A program made the position numbers and the translations under genes. DNA of 64,000 nucleotides from Cryptomeria japonica (taxonomy: Eukaryota; Streptophyta; Pinopsida; Cupressales; Cupressaceae), in the NCBI RefSeq assembly GCF_030272615.1, contig NC_081413.1, positions 157,051,849 to 157,115,848 of the forward strand. Direction: 5' to 3'. The notes under the pieces are model-generated. The model was given only the letters and a program-made list of their open reading frames with translations. It was not told the origin of the DNA and made no database searches. Positions within the stretch are counted from its first letter, which is position 1; every line of letters begins with the position of its first letter. This document shows, one piece after another, positions 10,937-24,498 of the stretch.

Positions 10937-13900
10937 ATGGCTCCTAAAAGAGAATTTTCTGACAAAGTTAACTATTCAGAAAGGAGTGTCTGTGATGATT
11001 TTTTAGAATAGTTGATGTTGTCAACTAATCAGGCATCAAAGGCAAAAGAATTAGTCCCTAGAGCTCCCTGTTTAAAGATAGGAGAAGGATTGTATAACAA
11101 GGGTAACTGGTTGAGAGACCCACAGGTTGGATTGTCTGGGTTGGGGTTATTTAAGATTGGATTTGGAATGAGAAATTCCCCGGCCCCACAAAACAGTATT
11201 TGGGAATTAGATGTTGGGAAATTGGTAGTCCCAGGGGTATTTATGGACATAGATTTGCTGACCCAAATTGTGCTCAACTATGATCCAGTCACAAGAAGCA
11301 TTCGGGATGTAAATGGGAAAACCCTTGTTGAGATTAATGCTGAAGAGTTTAGGACAGCTTTTGGGCTTAATGAGTTCACCAATTTTCTAGAACCTATAAA
11401 TTTCACATCATTAGCCCAAATTTACGGTGCACAGAGGAGTCATCTCAGGAACGGGCCTCTCAAGGAGTTTTTTGTGAAAATAGGAGGGTTAACAGTTGTA
11501 GGACCCAACACACAAGAGCCGTTTTCATTAAGTATGTTCACCCTGAGGGCTAAAGGAATGTATTGGGCACTTTGCCAAGTTTTGGGAGAAGATGCTGAAG
11601 CAAATATGCCAAATCATTACTTGTTAATGATTGCTCAGATTTTGAATCCTTCTCTTGCAATTACATTTGATTATGCCTCTTTTATTGCTGATGCTATCCG
11701 TGGAGGGTTAATATGAATCAAGAATGGAAAGGTGGATAGACCTTTCAGGTGGTACTCACTCCTGATGCATCTTTTTCTCTTAAAAGGTGGTGATTACTTT
11801 GCCAGTGGACTGGACCTTGTTAAGGAGAAAGAAGGAGAAAAAATGCCGGTACAATTATGGAGTACTGTGTTGTCATGGGATAGAGAGGATGCCACTTTTT
11901 TGAAGTTTGATAAATATTTTGCATCCAAGATAAGGACTCTTCTCTACTTTGAGAACCCAAGAATCCCCAAAGTTCTTCTGGAATTCATAAGACCAAAAGA
12001 ATTCGCAGAGAACATAAAAATTGTTCATAACTGGAATGACATTTACTTGTATCCAGTCTCCACAGTTTTCAGAGTGTTTGGTTTCAAAGGCACCCCATTT
12101 TTGCTACCTTACCAGGTCCCTCTCAAAGTGGGAATTGCAGAGATCCTTAGACAAATTGGTGGTTTACAAGAGGCAGAGTTGACAGGCAAGGGTAAAGGGA
12201 CTATTTTCCCTGCAGCTACCATAGCCCACCAATTTGTAATAACAAAGGGAGGCTGGAATTGCTTTGAGGATTTCCTCAAGCCTTATCATTTGTCCACTGC
12301 AGTGTCCAGGTGTGCTGATCCAGAAGACTTCTTCAACGGTATGTTTAGAAAGAAGGTAGCATGCAGAGGTAGGCCTCATCAATTCCAGTTTCCTGAAGAC
12401 CTCATCAGAAATGAATTTGATCTAGATGAGCAGGAGCTAAGGAAAGAGAAGTGGGTGGCTTATAAGAAAGCCTTGGATTTTGTGCATCAGTTTGATGCCA
12501 GCTATGACCCATTGTCTAGCTTTTTCCCTCTGGAGGAGAAAATAAAGTTTTTGATTGTTTGCTTTGAAGATGTGATGCAGACCCTGAAGGAGAAGAGGGA
12601 AGCTGTAATCAAAAGAAACCCTGAGAAAAAAAGAATGATCCTAAGTAGGTCAGCTTCTAGCAAAGCAATCCCTCCTAGTGATTATACACTGCATAAGAAA
12701 TCCAGTTATAGTGTGCTGATGCCTACAACAGGGGAGCCCTCTACCTCCAAAGGAAAGAGGAAGATACAAGATGTCATTGACATCCAAGAAAGCCCAAAGA
12801 AGCAAAGGGTGGGGAAAGAAGTACAATTAGATACACCTTTTTATTCCCCATCCCAATCCCCTATCCATATAGGAAATGAGCAAGCAGCAACTGAGCAACT
12901 CCTACAGTTAGGTAGTCTAGGGGAAATTGCCTACACTTATGATGAAGTGGAGGAAGGAATGCTAGAAGAACCCATTGCTGCTAAAATGGATATCACTACC
13001 ACTGAACTCAAAGGCCAGGAGTGGGATCCTAAGATAAAGCAGGCAAGTAATGCCTTCTTAGCTGATAACAATTTTGTCACATCAGAAGCATTTATGCAGT
13101 TTATATGGAAACAACACATAGATAAATATAATGCTAGATGTGAAAAGAGAAAGGCTGAGCACCCTAATAAAGATCCAACCCTGGTAGAAGAGGAAATAAA
13201 GCAAGAGATGATGGAAGAATTCAAAACCATCACCCCTGAGCAGGGAAGAGATATGGTAGCACAAGCTGGAGTGCTTATTTTACCCGAATGGGATATAGCA
13301 GACACCCTAGTACTAGATGCAGTGAGAAAAGAGACTAAACCCATGGAGGGGATTACTTTCAATAAGGATAATGTTGCACTCGTCATGTGGTCTCTCAAGA
13401 GAAATGAGAGTAAGAAAAGCAAAGACACCCTAGGGTCAAGTTACCTTGGTGGGATGATGGTGAAGAGAGTGCAGAGTACAGGGGTAGTGGAGGCTGCTAG
13501 CACTGTGTTAGAGACTGGAAAATTTAGTGTTGCAGTAGCAGAGAAGGAAGCCAAAGAGAAAGAGGCCCTCCAAGTCAAGTTGGAAATAGTTTTGAAGGCC
13601 TATAACAATGCCAAGGAGGAGGTAAGAGGTAAGGATAGCATCATTGCCAAGCTGAAGAGCCAGTTGACTGGACAATACCATCAAGGTGAGTCTTCAACAT
13701 TGATGATCTCCTCTTCTCCTGCAAGACCTCCACCTACTAGCCCTATCATTGAATTTCCACCATCTCCAGCACCCTCTAGCTCTCAAATGATTGAAATTAC
13801 TCCTCAAAAATTAGAAAACTTGAAATAGGCTCAGGCCTTATATGCAAAGAAGTATGAGGAGAAAGTAAGGGCTACAATTTCTAGTTTTGTAGATACAATA

Positions 13901-14578
13901 AATTCCTCATTGCTCTACAACAATGTAGGTAAAATTATGGATATATGGAATGAGCTCAGGAGAGACAAGGCCATTTTGACACCTATTTTTGACAAATGGA
14001 GGCCTAGGGAGAAAGATTTAGAGTTTATGTGTGTATCCTGCGATGAAGCAAGGGCCAATCCCATCATCAAATCCACTTCTGATGTCGCTAAAGTCTTAGT
14101 ACAATTAGTAGCGGAGGTGGATAATGTTGATAGGAAGGTTAATTTGTGCAAAAAGGAGTACACTGATCAAGTTTTTGAGTTGCTCCCAGGAGTTTTTGCT
14201 AGCCTGGATCAATTAAAGGATAAACAAATGTGGCTTAAGGAGATAGAAGCTAAATTGTCAACAAGAGTTAAAGGAATTATTGATCTAGACAATGCTTCTT
14301 TCTTTGTTTTGACAATACAAGAGATAGAGAAAATTAAGTCACATTATGGCTTTCTCAATTCAGAAGTCAATAAAATGAGAAATTCTTGGAAAAGGTTGAC
14401 TAAGACCAAGGATAAAGTGATTAATTTCTCATGGCTGACATAAGAGGTGTATGATGAGTGGACAATTAAATATGCCACCCATGATCCGGAATAGTTGGAA
14501 AGCACCCCTGAAAAGGTAGAAGAGGTTGCAACTGAACAACTTGTTGAAGAAACTGCAGAGGCCGAAAAGAGTTTGTAA
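10937..14578 (+). pseudogene. Unknown plant protein family A, 1,213-residue frame with 5 stops
   Basis: I do not recognise this family. One frame runs from ATG 10937 (MAPKREFSDKVNYSE) to TAA 14576 without any frameshift, interrupted only by TAG 11009, TGA 11714, TAG 13826, TAA 14441 and TAG 14492. All five are explained by C-to-T change of CAG, CGA or CAA. About the first 500 residues look globular, with aromatic-rich segments such as FRWYSLLMHLFLL and FRVFGFKGTPFLLPYQVP. A basic, bipartite nuclear-localisation-like segment follows at about residues 607-625 (GKRKIQ, then SPKKQR). Next come an acidic region, a segment ITPEQGRDMVAQAGVLILP, a probable coiled coil at about 870-920 and a Pro/Ser-rich stretch. 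It is a diverged paralogue of 15315-18310. It could be a host gene captured by the CACTA or the product of a further nested element; I found no LTR or TIR bounding it. Confidence 0.7.
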
Positions 14579-15290
14579 CTGTTTTTGCGAAAAGCTTGTA
14601 ACCTCTTTATTTTGAAAGAAATGATTGTAACAAACTCTCCTCGAGAGGTCCGAAGCTTTGTGCATCCATATTTTTATAAATGGATACCAAGACTAGAGAA
14701 AAAAGCATCGCAAAAGAATTGTAAGAAAACGCTGCAGAAATTTATCTGAGCTTTTCCAAGTCTAATGGAGAATATTCAAAAACTTTTTGTAATATTTCTT
14801 GAAACTTAATATCAATATACAGACCATCGGTTTTGAGTGAAGCTTTGTGTTGTCTTCAAGTGTGTTTACAATTTGTTTACTATTTTCATTCTGAATAATC
14901 CAGGGTTGTTCTGTTTGAATGGAATTGCAAAGCAATTTTTAGTAGAAGTGTTCGTTAGCTTTTCTCTTTAGGAGGGAAATTAAAGATGTGGGGATCACTC
15001 ATACCAGTAAACTCTTTGGAAGAGACTTTGAATTTTGATGATCATAGCTTAATTTGGAATGCATGAATTCTTGTAGGTGTCAGGCATATACAAGGATTAA
15101 TAGAAACCAAGCCAATGGGACGCATAAAGATGTTTTGTTTGAGGAGTCTTATTTGAGTTTAGATGACTCTGTGACCTTGGATAAGGCACTGGTATTGATT
15201 GAAGTTGTTTATTGCATGTTTTGTTGATCGAAATGCTGAATTTAAGTATAATTTCCATTCTTTGTTTTCAATTGTCTTCAAAATCTGATT
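14579..15290. other. 3' flank of family A and upstream of family B
   Basis: No coding signal. The sequence after TAA 14576 is AT-rich and UTR-like. Sequence just before 15291 ends in a T run shared with 9043. Confidence 0.4.
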
Positions 15291-15314
15291 CCCTTTTTTT
15301 TAAAAATTCAAATG

Positions 15315-18310
15315 GAATCATCATCTAAAACTAATAAGACCAGAAAGGGAAAAGAAGCTATCGCTGCAGAAGAAAAACCTAAAAGACAGAAAAGGGAAGG
15401 ACGTTCTTTGGCCCAGGACCCAATTGACTAGTATCCATCATCCAGTTTGAGGTCCAAGAAGATTAGAGCTAATGAGGAAGGCTTGGAGGACCGGTCTGAG
15501 GATCTTGGAGACATATGGACAGAATTGAGAGGATATGAATTATTCATATATGGGTACAAAAGAAGAGTTTCCCCTCAACTATCAACAATTTATGGTGATT
15601 GAACTTAGGAAGGTTAGCTGTGGCTAATGTATTCATGAATGTGGAGCTCATGAAGGCATTGGCAAACAATTATGACCCTAAAACTAGGACCTTATATATG
15701 TACATGGGTGAGCCAATTCTTGCAATCACAAAGGAGGTTATTGACACCGTGTTCGAGTTGGATTGGGGATTTGAAGAATTGATTGACCTCAAGAAGTTAA
15801 CAAGTGAATATTTTAACCTAGAGCACATTTACAAAACGTGGAGACTCCCTATACATAGACCTAGGAATGCAGGGTCCTTAGTGCCACTAGGTCAGGATGA
15901 CAAAGCTCCCTATGATGTCAACTCTTTCCATCCATATTTCAAGTATACCTATTACTGTGTTGCCCAAGTGCTAGGGATAAAAGCCCATTCTTTGATGGAT
16001 ATTGTAGCAATGGTCATTTGTGCTGATTTGCAGTCTAAGGACCCTCACTTCTTTGATTTTTCTGCTTATTTGGTTGAGGTTTTGAATCATGGGTTAGAAA
16101 AGTTAAAGGGGGATGTCATCAATGTTCATTTCAAGCATTATTCCTTACTTATGCATATGCTATTGTATGTGGGCCAAGATGAAGGGTTATGGCCAGAAGA
16201 GTTATGTGTCAGGACATATGACAATGGTGGGATGAGAAAACCAATGTAACTATGGGTTTCTTCATGGGACCAGAGGCATGTGAATAATCAATATTGAAAT
16301 TTTGAGGAGTTCTTTGTCAAGCCATTATATAGACTATTGGGATGCCCGTGCGATCATGCCCTTGCACTAGAGGTTCAAAGATTCCTAAGACCAAAAGATT
16401 TCACGGAAGATCCCTCAATTGAACACAATTTGGGAGATTGGTATTGTTTTTCAGATTGCACACAAGTCAGGGTATACGGGTTCAAAGGGAGACCATACTT
16501 ACTACCACTTACAGTCCCTAATAGAGTGGCTTGTCTAGAAATTGTGAGGCAACTGTAAATAGTGAGTACAAAACATTCGACAAGCCATGGGAAACACTCA
16601 ATTGTACCTGGGTTGTTAGTATTTTTGGATTTTATTGTGAAAAGTTCAAAGAGTTATGGCCTACTACAGACAAAACTGGATTATTATGGCAAGGCTATGG
16701 GGGATCTCAGGCCCAATTTTGATCCCGAAGGATACTTAAGGATAACCCAGTCATCACAAAAGCTGAAGGCTAGAGAGCATAAATCTTACCTACTGGATGA
16801 CCTCATTAAGAACATTGGCAGAGAAGAGGCCAGAGTGAAGTGAATAAAGTTTGAGAAAGCAATGTAGGCTTATAAATGAAATCTTGCAGGCTTATAAATG
16901 AAATCTTTTTAGAAGGAAAATGGATGAGAATGTGCTACAAAAGATTGAAGACCCCTTGGAGTTGGCCAACAAACTTATGGAGCATGAATTGGAAATACTT
17001 GAGGGAGTCCCGCCTCATGTTTTTAGGGATTACATTGATACTATTAGGAATACAGAGCCTTTGGCTCATATGTCTCCTGCTTCCACATCTGGCATCATTC
17101 CATTCACTCATCGAGAGGATTACCCCCTGGTTATGCAGAGGATACACCGATAGACTTAGCAACAAGACAACTGGATGTCCGAGAAGTGGCTGACATTAGA
17201 TTCCTAGAGTATGAGGATTTCATTGCTGATAGTGACTTCATTGCTTCCAAGGAGTTCACCGCATTCCTCTATCAACATAAAGGATCTCAAATTAGGAATA
17301 ACATGAGAAATAGTGTAGAAGAGCAGCAACTTAAAAAGTTACAAGAGGAGATGGATCTTGTGATGAGAGAAATGACACCTGAGAAGGGAAGACAGTTGCT
17401 TAAGGAAGCTGGTGTGCTATTATACTTTGGATGTGACATGAACTTTTCCTTGTTGTTTGATGGATTCCTCAAGAAACATGACCCAAGTAAGCAAATGATG
17501 CCAAAAGGGATTGATAAACTCTTTAGAGGATTAGGATATGATCTAGATTAGAAGGATCTCCTACAGTGGGCTATCTATCCCAAAGATAAAAGACCTATAT
17601 TGGCTGATACAGAAGAATCTTTTGGACATTTGATGGTGCAACAGGTTGGAAAGACTAACCCTAGAACAACTGTCAAACGAAATTTGGATGTCGCTAAACT
17701 GAACCAAGATCAGATAGAGTTTCTGGTTCGAGAAAATTCTACATACAAAAGCCTATATGAGAAAACCAATGAAGAAAAATAGAGGCTGCAAACAAGATTG
17801 CTTCAGATTGATGCAGGTACCAGTCAATCAGGGATGACATATGATGTAGACAGAGATGCCATGGATGCCTTGACAAACGCTATGTATTGGAGGAATAGGG
17901 CTAAAAAGACATCTCAACAAGTAAAAAAGGAACAACAAAAGATGGATAAGTCAGTTCTCGAGGTCGTTGAGCATAGATTCAAAAGTATGGTGCAGGTTGC
18001 AGAAATCTATTGGAAGACATACACTGGAACAATCAAAGATTTGAAAGAGCATGAAAGGCTTAGGTCTCGGTTGGAAGGCATGATGAATGACAATAGTCTG
18101 ATGAATCCAGGTGAGAAAATTGAAGCTGAGGCTTACTTGAAGTCGCATGATGAATTGGAAAATCAATTAAGGAAAGAGATTCAGAGGTTGGATGATGGGA
18201 ATACCCATAGGGTGCCATCTTTTTATAGTAATGGTGAGTTAGTATCGTTGGAACAGTGGAAACAAGACTTCAGTGATGAGAAGAATCGAGCAGTAGCAGA
18301 GTTGGATTAG
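15315..18310 (+). pseudogene. Unknown plant protein family B, decayed paralogue of A
   Basis: The start is ATG 15315 (MESSSKTNKT, Lys/Arg-rich), with TAG at 15432 after DPID and a frameshift before 15599. From 15599 to 18310 one frame is mostly kept, with stops at 16247, 16556, 16841, 17549 and 17780. The frame is disturbed at 16844-17185, next to a 22-bp tandem duplication at about 16862-16908. Homology to family A is clear in the same order: VANVFMNVELMKALANNYDP against VPGVFMDIDLLTQIVLNYDP, VRVYGFKGRPYLLPLTVPNR against the GFKGTPFLLP segment, and MTPEKGRQLLKEAGVLL against ITPEQGRDMVAQAGVLI. The C-terminus is rich in Lys/Glu/Gln and probably coiled. Function unknown; it is clearly not functional here. 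Confidence 0.7.
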
Positions 18311-21300
18311 GACAAAGAATTGTCACTTTGTGTTAACCATATTCTATCCAATCACTTCCAGATAGAAAGTGACATGAGGACACTAAACAATGATGTTCTA
18401 ATGTATAAAGATGATAAGTACATTGAACACCTAGGAATGCTGAACTTGTTTATCTTCCAGTTTGTTAACAAAAGTGCTAATTAATAGTTATGTGCTGAAA
18501 AACCATGATGGTTGGTGACAATGTATACCCTCATATAAATGAGGAAACTTTTGTAACAATAAGGATCATTAGAGAAGAAGTAGAATATAGCCTTAGGCTT
18601 ACTATTGTACCATTTTGCGAACATACATAATATAATCAGTCGTCTTTCCTTTGTGTATATGTTGTGGATTATTGCATATTTCTGTAGGAAGTTGCTTGTG
18701 ATATTATCTAAAGGAGATAAGGTTACTTGTGTTCTTCCAGTAAAACTCTGTGTTTCATATTGTGGATTTGAATAAAAGATTTACTTGCGAATATAGTTTT
18801 GTATATAGTGCGCTTGCATATTATCTCAACCACGGTGCACCTGCATATGTATATAGTTTTGTTTATAGGTGGAAAGCCTGAGGTTCACTGTTGAACTTGG
18901 TTTCTCTGATACCATATGTAATATTCCATTAATTCTATACTTAAAGAAAATAAATTGTGATCTATATTAAGATAAAAAATTGAGCATTTCAAAATAAAAC
19001 ATAACTACTTCAGTTGAAGGAGAAAACTAACTAAATGTTCTTCAACATAATAAGAATCTAACTAATTTATCTAAAAGGAAGGTAATATTTTTACGATAAA
19101 AAACATTGAACAAATATTATTAAGCTAATCAATATGAGAAAGGAATTCAAATGTCAAGTTTCATTTTTGAGGGAAGAGATAAAGGTTAAGAGGTTACAAT
19201 TCATTTAACTTTCCAACTGAAACTTTTTGTATCAAGCCTCAACATAGTTTGGAATAGGGAGAGCATCATCAAGGGCTTCTCCATTCAATCGTAGACTTGC
19301 CAGTCTCCCATGCCCCTTCCAATTGGAAGAGACCCAACCCTTCATGAGGGTGCATTATAAGGATTGGGTCTCTTTTACATCTGGCCATCTGATCTTTGTG
19401 TTCAAAACCTACACGCAACTACTTAGTCACACACTATAGGTAACCGCTAACTACTATGACCATATGACTAGTAGGTGTATCTAGTTCATGTGATCTAACA
19501 ATCACTTAGATAAAGCATCACCATCTTGGCCAAGGTTTTAACATTGCAAGCACCAATGCGTTGTTAGTGTTCACCTCGAGAGTCAAATTCAAAAGACAAA
19601 GACATCATATGATCATTGAGCAGTGATCTGAAATGCAAATTATAGCAAGGTATTATGACTATAAGATAGAAACCATCCTAGGAGCCTCCAATATATCAAA
19701 AGTTGAGAAAGTAGCAAGCTTACTGTACAAAGACAATGATCACTATAAAGTTGTAGTCAAGTTCAAAGCATTGATTTGTGGGAACAAAGGGTTTCATATG
19801 GGGATAGAGCAGTCTCATGAAATATCATGACAATCATAATCATAATCTAAAGAGTAGTCAAATATTCAAGATAGATTGGTGATATTGCAGTCATTCATTA
19901 ATTGTTTTTGACATTTCAAGCTATGTTTTCCTAATAGATGGTCAAGTATAGAACAACAACACTCAGAAAATACAGTCTAGAGAGATTGCAGTCTCCAGTA
20001 AAGCCAGTAGGTAGTCATACCTAGTACCAAATAAAATGACAATAATCAAGTCTACTGAGTGCAAAAGAGCAGGGTATAAGTTTCTAAAAGGTCTTTTCAA
20101 ACCTTAACAACAAATAACACGTTATTGTTGCAGCATTGTCAAAAATTGACAAGAACAACACCTTATAACCTCAAGAGGCATAACAGTCATAGGGAAACTC
20201 ATGTCAAATGTGCAACTTAATACAATAAATAATCTTAGTTTGTAGCCCTATAGCATCATAATGCATTCCTTGACCAAGTATGCATACAAGAAACATCTAG
20301 TTCTATTAAGGCACAAGCATCAAAGTCAGAGGTTATGACAACTAGTCAAAAACATCAAGTACAAAAAGGTTAGTCTCAGTCACTAGAACACAATTTGCAA
20401 CATGCATTAGGAGTTGTCCTCATTACAAATAGTGCAACATTAAAAAGGTATTATCAAAGCTACAACCACAATTCAAAGAGGAAGCTTACAAAGATAGGAC
20501 AAAGCTAGGTATAGTCATAAGTCAAGGCAATTACATAGTTGAAACTCAGTCCAAAATAGTGAAGAAGTGCAACAAATGACATGAGAAGTCTAAAGAAGTA
20601 TTATAGCAATCATGAGTCAAGGATTAATGAAGAGATTTTTTGCATCCATGATACAATCCTTAAAAGCATCTATGATACAATCTCAAACACACTTTTTACC
20701 ATTCTTTTGGTGATTGTGCCCAATTGTGTATGTCTTGCTTATGTATGAAAATGACATTTTGTAGCTTTCCACTGACGATGTATTTGAGATGTCTTTGATT
20801 TATATATGGCATGAGCTTAGTCGTAGAGTGAGACTAGGGAGTTGGACCATCTCAACCATGGTGCGCCTGCATATGTATATAGCTTTGTGTATTCATTAAA
20901 GATTTTCATTTAATTTTAATCAACTAAAGAACAATATTCATGACTTACAAGTAATAAAAAAACTTACAAGGATGAGGCATATTCATTACTTACAAGTAAT
21001 AAAAAAACTTACAAGGATGAGGCATATTCATAACTTTTGCAGTCCTACCTTGGATATCAACACTAGAAGCAACTCATATTGTTCATGTACAGACAAGAAA
21101 ATATGGGAGTTCATTATACCCAACAACTTATGGTGTTGTTGTTTGTGTTGGCTCAGTTGGACCCTGCAATTAAGATTTAATATTCATTATTCAATAAGAT
21201 CAACTGTGCAACATAATGAAATATTGAAAAGTGTGTTATCTTGTTGATCTTTGCTTGGTTTCGAGAATAGTTTAATATTCTCTACTTAACAGGGCCAACC

Positions 21301-21588
21301 ACGTGAAGGTGGAAGCTCATTTGGCCCCTCCCCACCCTAACATCACTCTAAATTCCCTGTTAACATCTTATAACATTCATTCATTCATTCTTTCTACCAT
21401 TAATAAAATATAGCATTCATTCATTAATATCACATAATGTTCATTAACACATAACATTGATTAACATTCATTAACACACAACATTCATCAATATTAATTA
21501 ACACATATCATCCATAACCATTAATTAGCACATAATTACATTCACTAACACATAAAAATCAGTCATTATCAAATAAGTTAGATTACAA
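18311..21588. other. Noncoding CACTA interior with small repeats
   Basis: No gene is supported; short ORFs here lack any recognisable feature. Three small structures are visible. A block CTCAACCACGGTGCACCTGC...ATATAG at about 18825-18866 recurs at about 20848-20890. A 45-bp unit starting ATTCATGACTTACAAG is repeated in tandem at 20936-21025. A run of CATTAACACA-like words fills 21370-21550. At 18903-18914 the minus strand reads TGGTATCAGAGA, resembling the initiator-tRNA primer site of LTR elements, but no LTR could be delimited. The right end is probably the 3' UTR of the TNPA-like gene. Confidence 0.45.
20936..21025. repeat. 45-bp tandem duplication
   Basis: Two near-identical 45-bp copies begin ATTCATGACTTACAAG (20936) and ATTCATTACTTACAAG (20981). 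A third copy starts at 21026 and stops after about 10 bases. A replication-slippage product is likely. Confidence 0.85.
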
Positions 21589-24498
21589 TCATTTCTTTCT
21601 TTGTTTTTTCTTTGAAGCTATGAAAAGACTAAGTGGAACATCGGTTTCTTCATCATTTCCCCCCTCTGTAGATGTTCCGCCAACTGCTCGTGATCTTGAT
21701 GTATGCCTAGTCCTATACTGAGGACGAGGACGTTGAAGTGAAGGGGGGTCCTCTACAATAACGAAGAAATGGGTTAAATTCAAAAAAATAAAATATTATT
21801 GTTACAAGTATTTCATTAATTTAGAGAACATAATTGTTGTGCTCTTTACCTGATGGGGCCACATCATTTTGTGTAGCCTCAACCTCAACATGCTGAACAC
21901 CCTCTAGATCATCTGGAGTTGAAATACTAAAGGTTACATTAATGCTGAACATCAATTACAATTATATTTGTTTAAAGAAATAAAAGTGGTCCTCTTTACC
22001 TGAGTGGGGAACATCACGTTCTTGATGTTGTGTACCTAGATCATGCTCCAATTGCTCACCACCGACTACATGCTCTAAAATATTAACAAAAAAGGTTACA
22101 TTAATTACTACTCTAATTACAAATTAAGATGTTTAACTGTGTTAATAGCTAAATAAATAAATTTGAATAGCAAATGAATACCTCCACCACTGGGATGCAC
22201 ATCTGGACCTTTATGTGCAGGTGGTGTTTCACAATTAGCAGGTTGCATTCCAACGACATGCACATTGTTATCATTTCTTGCTTATTTAAAACAAATATAG
22301 TCACTTTATGTTGGAACTCAACATCAATTAGATTATTGGTAAAGTATTCAATTTGAAACAACTTCCATTTAGCATATTTACCTGTGTGACGGATGCACTT
22401 GAATGTTGTGTGTGCCCACTCAATTTTCGTAGCTGATCAGCCATGGTTGAATAGCCTTACTGGTAGGCAATTCCCTTGTCATCATCTATGGGCACTCTAT
22501 TGAATTCAGAGCCCTGCATTTTTTCTTGGTACCATGAATTTTGCTTGCATTGTTTGATAAAAAAAAAATGTTTGCAATTTATTAATATTTTGATGCAATA
22601 TTTCATTTACATGAGATACTTACAATTCGTGTAACAAGTTTCATGTAACCACTAGAGCCGAGTTTGTGTTGCCCGTGCTTTTCTTGCCTTGCCTTGGTTG
22701 CCTTTGACATGTCACTCAGTCTATAAATTTTTTGAAATATGTTAGATTATATAAATATACAAAGTAATTAATTAGTACATAATTACATTCTTAATAGTAT
22801 CCCGTACCTTCTTCTGGCGTCTAATGGTGTATTTCCTTTTTTCCTTTCAATTTTCTCCTTGGCATCCAAAATCAGGTCCTCCCACCCCCTCTCTGGAATC
22901 ATGGGGGGTGCTCATACTTTAGGTTCCTATCCAAATGGGTCCTGTATTGGTCCCTCACATACTTTAGATATGTGCCAACTTTTTCAAGGAGCTTGGTTTT
23001 GTCAAAGGTGTCATTTCCAAACCACTAACCATTTGGTTTGTCAATTCATCTTTTAACCTTTTTTCTTGGTCATTCCACCTTTTAAAGCGAAAAAAACCTG
23101 TTAGATTCAGAAATGAATTGAAGCTACATTTATTACACTTCAAGAAATGGATCAAAGGAAAACTATTCTAGCAATGATATGAAATCAAACGAGGATTAGG
23201 GTTAGTTCACATATGATGTACCACATTTTACATATGGTGGGCCCAAATATCTACAATGCAATGTCACTAAGATGTTTATAGAAAATATCATTGCCTGCAA
23301 AAAAATTAATGGGATCATTAGTCCAAAACGAGTGATCATAAAGTAAATTACAATTAGAGTATATATAATAATAATTTTAAAGTACCTAGAACCTCTTGTA
23401 TCTTTAAGGGAATCATTTCTTCATCGCTCACCACCAATGTGGCCTGCAACGTTCCTGTACTAGCAATACGAGAAGATCCAAGAAATGATGGTATGTTATC
23501 AATAGTAGTCGCCTCTGGCACATCCTCATGTGCATCTCCTCCTGCAAAAAATGAATCCACTATGAAATGGCATTAGAATTCAAGAAAGAACGCTTGAAGG
23601 GAAATAAACACATGACAAAAGATAGAGCAAAAGAGGGATCTACCAATAGTGGGTGGGCCAATATGACATGCACTAGAGGATGTCTGCATGCTACGTGTTG
23701 TCGATATTGCAGTCGGCAATACAGGTGAGGGTAACCTCTGATGAGGCGGCGACGGCATTTGCATAATAACATTGACAACACCTAAAGAATAACACATTAA
23801 ATATATGAAAAGTGCAAGAATTGTAAACAAGGATGAACCTTTATTTTGAAAATTGACAGTATCAAGTATGATGTGTTTTGGGTACTCAGAGTGATAAGCC
23901 AAGCAAGTGATAATACAAGAAAATCGTCATCACCTGAAGATCCTGCAACACCCTGATCGTGGGAATGACTTTGATGAGGGTACACAAATTGCTGTAAAAA
24001 CAATACGTACATATTTTAGTTAATGACATAAAAGAGAATAAAATATAAACCATTATTGAACTTTTGTTATAATTAAAGCTTTCATTACTACTTACTTGCA
24101 AGTTTTCTGCTGTCCAAATGAATAATGACACCCTCTCTTGTATCTCATCAGTGATGGGATGCATGGCTGCCAAAGCAACAATCTCTTTTCTGATTTTTAT
24201 AAGAGGCATTTTAAAGAATTTCATAAGGTCTGTGGGATCTTCAGGGTCATCATCACTTAACCCTTATGATTCCACATCCCTAGAAAGGTGCTTAGGTACT
24301 GCAACTCCCTTTCCCTTTCCCCAAACATTCGTATGTGTCAAGAATAACATTAACAATTACAAAATTAGTATAAATCACTAAAGAACATAATAATCTAATA
24401 GTTTGCTTCTATCTAATTTGTACAATTACAATGAGGTTTACCTTCTCGGTAGAAGTGTCGCAAGCTACATCTCTGTCTGCAATATGTGATGGATCCAT
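21589..24498 (-). CDS. TNPA/Transposase_24-like CACTA gene, multi-exon
   Basis: The likely start is ATG 24498-24496 (MDPSHIADRDVACD), with a donor GTAAAC after STEK at about 24441. A second exon at about 24340-24096 encodes LMKFFKMPLIKIRKEIVALA and AMHPITDEIQERVSLFIW and ends before GTAAGT. Around 22.6-22.75 kb the minus strand reads SDMSKATKARQEKHGQ, then LGSSGYMKLVTR. This matches the conserved block of plant Transposase_24 (Ptta/En/Spm) proteins, which bind subterminal repeats and assist TNP2-type transposase. The last exon ends at 21589 with a basic tail (KKKQRKK), a possible nuclear signal. Exon limits between these anchors are inferred, and an in-frame stop occurs in the second exon (VES*GLSDD), so the gene may be damaged. 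Confidence 0.6.

Noticed and set aside
12937-13428. 163-residue minus-strand ORF
   Set aside because: Antisense shadow of family A, which has paralogue support on the plus strand.
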